IMG/VR virus record: IMGVR_UViG_3300042874_000042
Span: 1 to 36,309 of that record
Direction: 5' to 3' (one strand)
DNA from: a virus
Length of the DNA: 36,309 nt
Every line of letters starts with the position of its first letter. Position 1 is the first letter of the stretch. Shown in pieces: positions 15,259-23,200 of the stretch. The translations under genes and the position numbers were made by a program. The notes beneath the pieces are model-generated. The model made no database searches. It was not told where the DNA came from and was given only the letters and a program-made list of their open reading frames with translations.

Positions 15259-15456
15259 ATGTATGAAATGGCTTTTAGTCCAGATTTTTTAATCGGTGAT
15301 ATTATTTACTTGAAAACTGACAAAGAATTTAAACGACCTTTCAAGGTGATTGGTTATTTGATTGATGAAACTACTAACTTCTACTATCATTGTAGAAACG
15401 AATATTTAGACGATTATTATTCACAAATTGAAATTTACAATAACAATTTAAATTAA
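15259..15456 (+). CDS. small protein of unknown function
   Basis: 65 residues from the ATG at 15259, preceded by GGGGG at 15250-15254. The upstream in-frame start at 15235 would overlap the previous gene and is less likely. The sequence SPDFLIGDIIYLKTDKEFKR and PFKVIGYLIDETTNFYYHCR suggests a small SH3-like beta barrel ('GD.Vylk.......f.V.gy..d......y.c'), a fold common in small phage accessory proteins. No catalytic residues are seen. Confidence 0.5.
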   Translation: MYEMAFSPDFLIGDIIYLKTDKEFKRPFKVIGYLIDETTNFYYHCRNEYLDDYYSQIEIYNNNLN

Positions 15457-15465
15457 GGAGGCATT

Positions 15466-16203
15466 ATGCCAACAATGGATAAAAAGGTTATCCTACAAGG
15501 GACACCATTAGTATGGGTTCACGAGATTACTGGTGCAAGTGAAGACGCAATCACTGCATTATGGAAATTTGACAATGCTCAAAGCGTGGAGGCAACTTTA
15601 AAGTTGGCTTCAAGTGCTACAAGCGACACCGAACAAATTGACTTAGGTAGAGCAGACGGGGCGACTATTAAATATGACAAAAATACTCTTGCTATTAGTG
15701 GAACAGACGAAACGGACGTTACACCCGCTGCAAGTTCAACAGACGCTACTGGTTTAGGAGTTGTTAAATTTACCTTGAACGAGGCAGATTACGACTCGAC
15801 TACTTGGACTGAATTTGTTGCAGAATTAAAAAGTAAAATGAATAACAAGTTCTTTATTACGATTGGAACTGGTCAATCACTTTACTCAATGAATAACACA
15901 AGTTACAAAAAACCCGATGGGTTTATTCATATGATAGGTAAAATAAACGCTGATGTAACTTTGAGTTGGGCTGGTAACACTCCAACAACAATAGCATTAG
16001 AATTTGTTTCATATAAAGCAACTGCATTAGTGGACGCTGATATTACTGCTTTATATGATGGTTCGACTTTAAATGGTATCGTATGGAAATTAGGTGGAAC
16101 TACTATAACAATTTACCCACCTGTAATAACTGCTGGTAATGCTACTTCATTGCATACAAGTGGCGATATTGTAGTTGTGCAGAATATCACTACTTGGGCA
16201 TAA
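15466..16203 (+). CDS. major tail (tube) protein candidate
   Basis: 245 residues with an excellent ribosome binding site (AAGGAGG 6 nt before the ATG). Beta-rich, with little Lys/Arg clustering: KKVILQGTPLVWVHEITGAS, DTEQIDLGRADGATIKYDKN, EFVAELKSKMNNKFFITIGT, GFIHMIGKINADVTLSWAGN. The repeated 'GxxV.L....' strands and the conspicuously strong ribosome binding site fit the tail tube subunit, which is made in many copies. It lies directly before the large tail protein and the chaperone/tape-measure group. No unmistakable family motif; a smaller virion component is the alternative. Confidence 0.55.
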   Translation: MPTMDKKVILQGTPLVWVHEITGASEDAITALWKFDNAQSVEATLKLASSATSDTEQIDLGRADGATIKYDKNTLAISGTDETDVTPAASSTDATGLGVVKFTLNEADYDSTTWTEFVAELKSKMNNKFFITIGTGQSLYSMNNTSYKKPDGFIHMIGKINADVTLSWAGNTPTTIALEFVSYKATALVDADITALYDGSTLNGIVWKLGGTTITIYPPVITAGNATSLHTSGDIVVVQNITTWA

Positions 16204-18491
16204 TGAAATTTAAGCAATCATATACTATTTATGAAAGTGATTTCGGAAGCCGTGAGGTAATCGTTGTAATTAGTGATAGTTACAGCGACTTATTCACGGC
16301 GACTGATGGTAATTTAGTTAGCAATATCCAGATTAAAAACGTAAAACAAGAGTTAAACATTGAGGAAAATAGTTTTGCCATTGATAGTTTTCAATTTACA
16401 ATTCGTGAAACCTCTTCAATAACTGAAAATGAAAAGAATTGTTTAAGTTTTGTTTTGCACGCTTCGGATTTAAAAAGGTTTCGTTTCATTGGAGTATTTT
16501 TTGATAGTGTAAGTGCTGACAATAAATTATTTGCTGGACAAATTTCAAGTAAAATTAGTGGCGATGATATTTATTACACTTCAAGTATTTGGAGTATTGA
16601 AGGAACACAGCGAGAATATAGTTTCACGGCATTAAGTTTTGATATTAGTATTTTAGAAAAGGTTTCATTTAATTCAAACATTGAGAAAGAAGACGGAACT
16701 TTTGTAAGTGGAGTTTATGAAAGAATAGACGCAGACGCAAATTTTATTGATTATTGTGGCTTTTCAAGTAAAGCGAGTTTTTTCTTGGCTAATAGAACTT
16801 ATTTTACATATCCAATCGCTCCGATTTACAATGTAATACGAGCATATTTGGCAAAGGCGGGCGATATATTAACGGAGTTGTTAGGTTATAGCGTCCCTCT
16901 TGTGTTAGAAGAAAGTGTTTTGGACTTCAAAGTTAATACGATGGCTTATGATTTTACGAGTAATATTAACTATCATACATATTGCACCGCTGAACAAATT
17001 GTTTCAACTACTAAATATAATGCAGAAATTAAGTTAGACGATGGCTTATGGATACATAGAGGCTTTATTCGTTCAAGTCTAACTGGTCATAAAAATGCGG
17101 ATTACGAAACCGATATGAGCTTCGAACAATTTGATAACATTGCAGAATTTTTGAGTTCCATTGCTAAAAGTTTGGGTTGTTTTGTAAGGATTACTGAAAC
17201 CGCTGGTTGTTATTACTTTAAATTTGTTAGTAGAGGTTCGATGGTTGAAAGCGATGAAACTTCATTAATAGGTTTCAAAGAGGGCTCTATTGATACAAGT
17301 TCGGTATTAGTTAAAGAAGGTAATGAATATTTCTCTAAATCTACTTACTGGACTGCTGACGGCGTCGACCTTTTAGATATAGATAGAGATAAACACGAAA
17401 CATCGGAAAAATTGGAAAAAATAGGTAATAAAATAGCTGAAGCTGAAAAGAAAAAAACTGAATTTGTTCGACTACTTTTCTCTACTGCTCCCGTATTAAG
17501 AGCAAAATGGTATTATGCAGGCGAGGTAATACTAATGATACCTATTAATGTTCTAAATGGACACGACACATTAATAGAGGCATACACGAATGCAAGTTAT
17601 GAACCTATCTTCTACAACACACTTGAAGTTGAAGAAGTTTTAACTACAACTTTATATATTAAAAACCAAGAAGTGCCGAAAGGGACTTGGACAAATGTTT
17701 ATAGACCTGCATACAATATTAGTGTAAATGTAAATAATACTGAATATGAATTTAACACAATTACGGATTATGTAAATTTTTTGATTGGTAGAGAAAAGCA
17801 ATATTATGAAACTGAAAGAAATTTAACTATTCCTTATTGGAACGGGTTCAGAAAAGACAGCGTTGATAGTTGGAAAAATCTCAAATTAGGTGCAAAATTT
17901 AACGAAACTATAAATGTAAGAGATTACACGGGCGGGGTTTGGAGCGAAAGCACTATTACAAAAACTTACATTATAACAAGTATTGAGTGGAGTTTGGAAA
18001 AGCCAGAGGTTAAGATTAAAGGGCAATTAAGTGAAAAATTTTCTTTTATAACACCTTCGGCAACAACAGCATTAGTTGAAAGTTTTTCAGCAGACCCAAA
18101 AACTGGAGCAGAATTATCGGACGATATTGTCAGCGGAGTAGCATATTCGGACATTACTAAATATCAAGCCGTTTCAATGCTATCAAATGGTCAGTTCGTT
18201 CCATCTACTCCAGCTTTATACGCAACGTTGGCTGGAATTGCTTTAAGCGATGCCTTAGCTGGTGAAAACTTCTATTATCAAATCAATGGTAATATAAACA
18301 ATGATTTCGGTTTCACTAATATAGGTTTCGAGTTAAGAGTAGATACTGGATTAGCAACAGACTGGAACTATATAGATGACTGGTCGGGTTTTGATAATAC
18401 CGATTACAAACTTTTAACGGTTGGCAGAGTGCTTACAGAATCGAGTTTCAAAATAACATTAAATGAATATATATTAAATGAACCAATATGA
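16203..18491 (+). CDS. large tail protein, possible baseplate hub
   Basis: 762 residues from the ATG at 16203 (TAATG with the tube gene); the in-frame TTG at 16194 is less likely. The N-terminal 400 residues contain alternating beta stretches (QELNIEENSFAIDSFQFTIR; GVFFDSVSADNKLFAGQISS; SLTGHKNADYETDMSFEQFD) as in hub or distal tail proteins. A charged helix near residues 395-415 (SEKLEKIGNKIAEAEKKKTE) follows. The last 130 residues (SDITKYQAVSMLSNGQFVPS, LAGIALSDALAGENFYYQIN, LLTVGRVLTESSFKITL) are the same beta-domain type found in the fibers at 10028 and 10499. It is probably part of the tail tip and may carry a fiber-like end. Position upstream of the tape measure gene is unusual for a hub. 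Confidence 0.5.
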   Translation: MKFKQSYTIYESDFGSREVIVVISDSYSDLFTATDGNLVSNIQIKNVKQELNIEENSFAIDSFQFTIRETSSITENEKNCLSFVLHASDLKRFRFIGVFFDSVSADNKLFAGQISSKISGDDIYYTSSIWSIEGTQREYSFTALSFDISILEKVSFNSNIEKEDGTFVSGVYERIDADANFIDYCGFSSKASFFLANRTYFTYPIAPIYNVIRAYLAKAGDILTELLGYSVPLVLEESVLDFKVNTMAYDFTSNINYHTYCTAEQIVSTTKYNAEIKLDDGLWIHRGFIRSSLTGHKNADYETDMSFEQFDNIAEFLSSIAKSLGCFVRITETAGCYYFKFVSRGSMVESDETSLIGFKEGSIDTSSVLVKEGNEYFSKSTYWTADGVDLLDIDRDKHETSEKLEKIGNKIAEAEKKKTEFVRLLFSTAPVLRAKWYYAGEVILMIPINVLNGHDTLIEAYTNASYEPIFYNTLEVEEVLTTTLYIKNQEVPKGTWTNVYRPAYNISVNVNNTEYEFNTITDYVNFLIGREKQYYETERNLTIPYWNGFRKDSVDSWKNLKLGAKFNETINVRDYTGGVWSESTITKTYIITSIEWSLEKPEVKIKGQLSEKFSFITPSATTALVESFSADPKTGAELSDDIVSGVAYSDITKYQAVSMLSNGQFVPSTPALYATLAGIALSDALAGENFYYQINGNINNDFGFTNIGFELRVDTGLATDWNYIDDWSGFDNTDYKLLTVGRVLTESSFKITLNEYILNEPI

Positions 18492-18901
18492 CAACAATTT
18501 TTAAAAATGTATTATTTAGATACGAAACGACACCTTTAACAAGTTTAGTTTATGACAGCACAGCAACAAACCAAAAAACTTTTAATTGTATAATGATAGA
18601 TTACAACCCTAATGTTGCAATTGATAAGGGTCGTTTAATGAATGGTAAGGGATTTGCACACTCATTGTATAATTTTTTAAGTTGGGATATTTCAATCGGA
18701 GCGGACGAAATTGACCAAACGAATTTAGACTTTTTATCGGACTTTTGGACTGCTGGTTATAAATACATTTTGCCATCGGTTTCTACTTCTTACTCAGGGA
18801 ATTATAAATTAGTTGGAACTGATGGCGGGAAATTACCCGTTGAAAGATTAGATGATTTAGTATTTTTGAAAGAAATTAAATTCAACTTTGAGGAATTATG
18901 A
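18488..18901 (+). CDS. tail protein of unknown role
   Basis: 137 residues, ATGA overlap with the large tail gene and with the next gene. Landmarks include FNCIMIDYNPNVAIDKGRLM, SLYNFLSWDISIGADEIDQT and NLDFLSDFWTAGYKYILPSV, with beta and short helix alternation. No named family recognised. The gene is locked between large tail protein and the next tail gene by 4-bp overlaps, which suggests coordinated expression and a tail completion or tail tip role. Confidence 0.5.
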   Translation: MTTIFKNVLFRYETTPLTSLVYDSTATNQKTFNCIMIDYNPNVAIDKGRLMNGKGFAHSLYNFLSWDISIGADEIDQTNLDFLSDFWTAGYKYILPSVSTSYSGNYKLVGTDGGKLPVERLDDLVFLKEIKFNFEEL

Positions 18902-19509
18902 TTAAGGCTTTTTATAGATTGCTATCATCTAATATGAATAATTATCACGATGGAATGGCAATAATGCCAATTCGTGCATTAAGTATCTATACAGACGCTG
19001 GAGACGGATATGAATACTTACAAATAGAAAAGGAAAGTAGTTATAACATTAAGCCTATAAGCGTTAAAAATCATTATGGTAAAAGTGTTGTTTATGCCTA
19101 TCAGGTTGATTTTACAATTTATGTATTTAGTAATAGGTTTGATACGGTAGAAGGTGGAACAGACCATTTCTTTTTTGACGATTTAGACGCTTTATTGGGA
19201 CAGGATTACAAGGTAAAAATCTTTTTAGGAAACGAAGAGCCCGGATTTAGTGGCTGGTGGTTAGATTACGACCCTAATTTAACGCTCCCGCTTAGTGATG
19301 ATATATTAACACAAATGACAAACGCAACAAGTGGTATGACGATGGATTTAAGAAAATCAGTATCAGTTACTTATGAAATTGAGAGCGTTGAATATCGTCC
19401 GAGATTAAAGTTCGTTGGTAGTGGTTATATAAGGTCGTTAGTAGATAATGCTAATTATGACGAAGACTCGACACTTATAATTAAATCATATTTAAGCGTC
19501 TTCAAATAG
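18898..19509 (+). CDS. tail protein of unknown role
   Basis: 203 residues, starting with ATGA overlap. The sequence AIMPIRALSIYTDAGDGYEY, VYAYQVDFTIYVFSNRFDTV, DHFFFDDLDALLGQDYKVKI and KVKIFLGNEEPGFSGWW is acidic and beta-rich. No known family motif. It ends 58 bp before the tail chaperone start, within the tail operon, so it is probably a tail component such as a terminator or minor tail protein. Confidence 0.5.
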   Translation: MIKAFYRLLSSNMNNYHDGMAIMPIRALSIYTDAGDGYEYLQIEKESSYNIKPISVKNHYGKSVVYAYQVDFTIYVFSNRFDTVEGGTDHFFFDDLDALLGQDYKVKIFLGNEEPGFSGWWLDYDPNLTLPLSDDILTQMTNATSGMTMDLRKSVSVTYEIESVEYRPRLKFVGSGYIRSLVDNANYDEDSTLIIKSYLSVFK

Positions 19510-19596
19510 ATGGATTACATTAAAAAACTTTATAAATATTTTGATAACAAATTAATAGGTGCAGTTTATGAGCGATTTATTAGAAATAATAGATAA
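19510..19596 (+). CDS. possible 28-residue ORF between tail genes
   Basis: ATG at 19510 directly follows the TAG stop of the previous gene and opens MDYIKKLYKYFDNKLIGAVY then ERFIRNNR. The last 29 bp overlap the tail chaperone start in another frame. The peptide is basic and amphipathic. Its chief effect may be to carry ribosomes to the chaperone start by translational coupling. Being so short, it may not encode a functional product. Confidence 0.3.
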   Translation: MDYIKKLYKYFDNKLIGAVYERFIRNNR

Positions 19597-20032
19597 TAAG
19601 AAAATTGAATTTGAGCATTCAGGGAAAAAATTCATTTATGATTTTAACGAATTAAGTCTTGAACAAGCGGAAATGTGTCGAGAGATTGGAACTTTCAAAC
19701 TCCAACAAGTTGAAAACGCTGTTGATGTGGACGTGCAAAAATTCATTAATAGCAAAGGTGCGGAGTGGCGACTAATGCTTTTAAGTTATTTAATCTTAGA
19801 AGTTAGAGGCGAAAAGGTTTTGCCTTTTGAAAGAAGTAAAATTCCAGATTACGAAAAGTTTATCAAAGGGATTAAAATGATAGACTACAAGAAAATGGAG
19901 GCAGCGATAGACGATTTTTTTACAAATATCGGTTTATCTCCGATTACATCAATATTACAGCAAAGCATAAAGAGGAAGCAAACAATAGAAACGTTATTAC
20001 CTTTGCTGATGAAAACTCAAATGACTTTATAA
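19568..20032 (+). CDS. tail assembly chaperone, short form (G-like)
   Basis: 154 residues from the ATG at 19568; the GTG at 19559 is an upstream alternative. Landmarks: MSDLLEIIDNKKIEFEHSGK, FIYDFNELSLEQAEMCREIG, EWRLMLLSYLILEVRGEKVL, DYKKMEAAIDDFFTNIGLSP. The name rests on position and on coding structure: it is just upstream of the tape measure gene and its end overlaps a second open frame at a perfect -1 slippery heptamer (19915-19921). This is the arrangement of lambda gpG/gpGT and its equivalents, which hold the tape measure protein during tail assembly. Residue-level similarity to lambda G is not evident, as is normal for this family. Confidence 0.7.
   Translation: MSDLLEIIDNKKIEFEHSGKKFIYDFNELSLEQAEMCREIGTFKLQQVENAVDVDVQKFINSKGAEWRLMLLSYLILEVRGEKVLPFERSKIPDYEKFIKGIKMIDYKKMEAAIDDFFTNIGLSPITSILQQSIKRKQTIETLLPLLMKTQMTL
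19915..19944 (+). promoter_or_regulatory. -1 ribosomal frameshift signal: T TTT TTT plus hairpin
   Basis: Seven T at 19915-19921 lie in the phase X XXY YYZ relative to the chaperone frame (GAT TTT TTT ACA). Six nt downstream is a small inverted repeat, ATCGG at 19928-19932 and CCGAT at 19940-19944 with a 7-nt loop, placed where a stimulatory hairpin would act. Slippage by -1 enters the frame that ends at 20217. Confidence 0.75.
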
Positions 20033-20217
20033 GAGAACTTGAAAAGAAACAAAGATTATATAATGATGATGAATTACAATTAAGATTATTAAGAAGAAGG
20101 TATGATATTTGGCAGACTTGGTTTTTAGACAAAGACGTTAAAAAACAGAAAGAAGTTTTAACATATCCTTTTGTTGAAATAACCTTGCAAGTTGAAAGAT
20201 TAATCAAAAGCCTTTAA
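19921..20217 (+). CDS. tail assembly chaperone, frameshift extension (GT-like)
   Basis: This is the -1 frame, open from 19876 to the TAA at 20215-20217. It has no usable start codon close to its beginning, so it is most likely read only after slippage at 19915-19921, giving about 118 residues of the short form followed by 98 new ones (about 216 in all). The extension starts YKYRFISDYINITAKHKEEA and continues with DENSNDFIRELEKKQRLYND, LQLRLLRRRYDIWQTWFLDK, and YPFVEITLQVERLIKSL. The charged helical T domain is where lambda gpGT meets the tape measure protein. It ends 27 bp before the tape measure start. Confidence 0.7.
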   Translation, partial: YKYRFISDYINITAKHKEEANNRNVITFADENSNDFIRELEKKQRLYNDDELQLRLLRRRYDIWQTWFLDKDVKKQKEVLTYPFVEITLQVERLIKSL

Positions 20218-20230
20218 CAAGGCTTTTTTT
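20206..20230 (+). terminator. Rho-independent terminator between chaperone and tape measure genes
   Basis: AAAAGCCTT at 20206-20214 and AAGGCTTTT at 20219-20227 form a perfect 9-bp stem around a TAAC loop, followed by more T (run ends 20230). The stop codon of the frameshift product lies in the loop. The structure fits an intrinsic terminator or attenuator before the tape measure gene. Confidence 0.7.
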
Positions 20231-20244
20231 ACATAGGTTGAAAT

Positions 20245-23200
20245 ATGAAATATGAAATGATATTGGATTTTCTGATAAATGCAAAAACAAACCCAGAAAG
20301 TCTTAGAAATGCACAAAAAACAATTGAACAAGCATTAAGTGCAGCCGCTCCGAAACTTAATTTAGACGATAAACAAATTAAGCAAGTAATGGGCGACTTT
20401 AACAAACTTCTTAATATGACCGAAGTCGAATTAGGTGATTTAAAAAAATCCTTAGCTGGAATGGAATTATCGGATAATTTACAAAAGGATTTTCAAAACT
20501 TAATTAAAGAGTTTGAGAATGTAGATAATATTAACTTTGACAGCCTCAATAAAGCCATTGACGACTTAAACTTTGATGAATTAGGTAAAATATTCACGGA
20601 CTTAGAAAAGGTTGCAGAAAGCACTAATTTTGAAGACCAAATCAAAGGAATGGCAAAAGCATACACAGAGGCAGAAACAAAAGTTAGACAGCAATTAGAT
20701 ACTCAAAAGAAAGCCCTGAAACAAATGGAACTAACAGGGCAAACTGGAACTGAAAGTTATAAAAGATTAAAAAATGAAATTGCTGGAGCGGAGAAAGAAC
20801 TTAAAAATTTAGGTGGCAGTGCTGGTGAAACTAAATCAGTAATGGATAAAATGGCGACTTTTGGACTTGCAGCACAAGGTATTCAACAAGTTGCTGATAG
20901 TTTAGGTATGTTCACCTCCGATTATATCGGTTTGGATACAGCAACCCAAAAAATTAAAACATTAGGTGGGACTGCGAAGGAACTTGCTCCTAATTTTAGA
21001 GAAATGGCGATTGAAATGTCCAAAAATTTACCTATTGCCTCAACAGAAATAGCAAACGCAACTTATGAAGCACTATCGGCTGGTATTAATGCAAGTGAGA
21101 AAGATATTTCTGCATTTATGGAAGCAAGTAGCAAGTTAGCAGTTGGTGGAGCGGAAAGCGTTGGTAATTCTGTAAATGTTTTGAGTAGTTTAATCAATGC
21201 TTATGGATTAAAGGCAACAGACGCAACTAAGGTATCAGATGAATTATTTACGACCATCAATTTAGGTAAAACAAATTTACCTGAATTGTCTGCAAGTTTA
21301 TCACAAGTCATTCCAACAGCAGCAGGGCTGGGGGTAGAGTTTAAAAATGTTGGAGCGTCTTTGGCATTAATGACCGCTAACGGCATTCCTACAGCCCAAG
21401 CAACAACTAAATTAAACGCTTTATTCGTAGAAATGCAAAAACCGGGTGCTGAACTTACAAAGACTTTGAGTGCCGCTGGTGTTAGTGTTGATAGTTTGAA
21501 AAAGCAAATAAGTAGTGGCGATTTTTATGGTGCATTGGATAGTATGAAAGGGGCTTTTGACAAAGCTGGAGTAAGTGCAACGCAGGCTTTTTCAAGCGTG
21601 GAATCGGGTGCAGCGTTCCAGACTTTAACGAAAGATATGGGCAAATTAAGAGGAACAATCGATTCGTTTGCAAATAGTGCTGGTGCTACTGAAAGTGCTT
21701 ACGGCGATATGAGCGACGGCATTGAAAATAAAATGCAAAGTTTAAAAAATGCAATATCAAATATTTTCATAGGTATTAATGATGTTTTCGGGTCAGGTTT
21801 TGCAACGACCGTTGGAGCAGCACAGCAATTAGCCCCGATTATGATAACCTTGCAAGGTTTGGGCTCTATTGTCCCAGCGGGCACTGGAAAGAAAATAACA
21901 GAAATGGCAACCGCAATTGTTAGCAAATTAGTGCCCGGCTTAATAATGCAAACAGCAGCAACAGAAGGGGCTGAAGCAGCACAAACAAGGTTAAATCTAA
22001 AAGTGTTAATGAACCCTTACGTCCTTGCAGTTGCGGGCATTGTAGCATTAGTGGCATCTTTACATTTCCTATCAGACGCTTTACACGAAACAGCAGCAGA
22101 AAGAGCGGAAGAGGTCAAGGGTGAGCAGGCGGCAGTCGATAGTCAAATCCAATTAGCAGAAAAACAAGCACAAATTACAAAATCAAAGGCTGGCTTAATT
22201 GATAGTTTTAAGAACGAAGGCGAGGCAGCTATGAATAACGCCGATTTACTTCTAAAACTTTCACAAGCATACCCGGGAGTAATTGACAAAACGAAATCAT
22301 ACTCGGAAAACTTGGAAAAGTTGAAAGGTGCTGGCGATACTACTCACAAAGAACTGGATAAATTAGGTAATGAATTAATTAAGTTAGACGCCCAAAAGTT
22401 GGAACTTGATTATAAAGTCGCAAAAGTTAATGTAGAAGTAGATAAGGAAGGTATTGAAGACAGCCTTACAGACGCTTTTGGGACTTGGGGACTAACAGAC
22501 GCAACCGAGTGGTTGTTTGGCACAAGTGGAGCAAGAGCAGACGCTGAGGCAATGATTAAGCCTTTCACGGACGCAATCTATAAGGCAAGCGATTCGGAAG
22601 AACTTAACAAAGCTGCATTAGATATGCAAATGGCAATTTGGAACAATCCAGAATTTGCAGAATTAGATGACAAACAAAAACAAATTGCAGTTGAGAAAGT
22701 CCAAAAAATGGCAGATAGTCAGTCAAAAGTTATTCAAGCGAATAATGAAAAAATGGCAAAACAATCTACATTATTATCGTCCCAAGTTAAGCAAGGTTTA
22801 ATATCAGAAAGTCAAGCGGTTGAACATCTTAAAAAACAATACGGGCTCTCCGATACTGAGGCTAAAAAACTTTTGAACACCCAAGAAGATAACACGGCAG
22901 AAGCACATAAATTATTAAAGAATGTAGAAGATATTACTGGTAGTTTTGAAAAGGCAAAAACAGCGGCGACAGGTATAGTTGCGGGAGCGACTTCAAAAGC
23001 CACTGATTATGCTTTACAAATTAAAAATATTCAAAAAATGATTAGCGACCCATCGTATCGACCCGAAGGAGTTAGTCAAAGCGAATTAGAAAAACAATTA
23101 CAAGATTATAAGAAGTTATATGACGCTGAAATTAAACAAGGTAAATTAGAGCAACAAAACGTTAAAACATTAGAAAAAATCGAGGCTCAGGTTAAAAATG

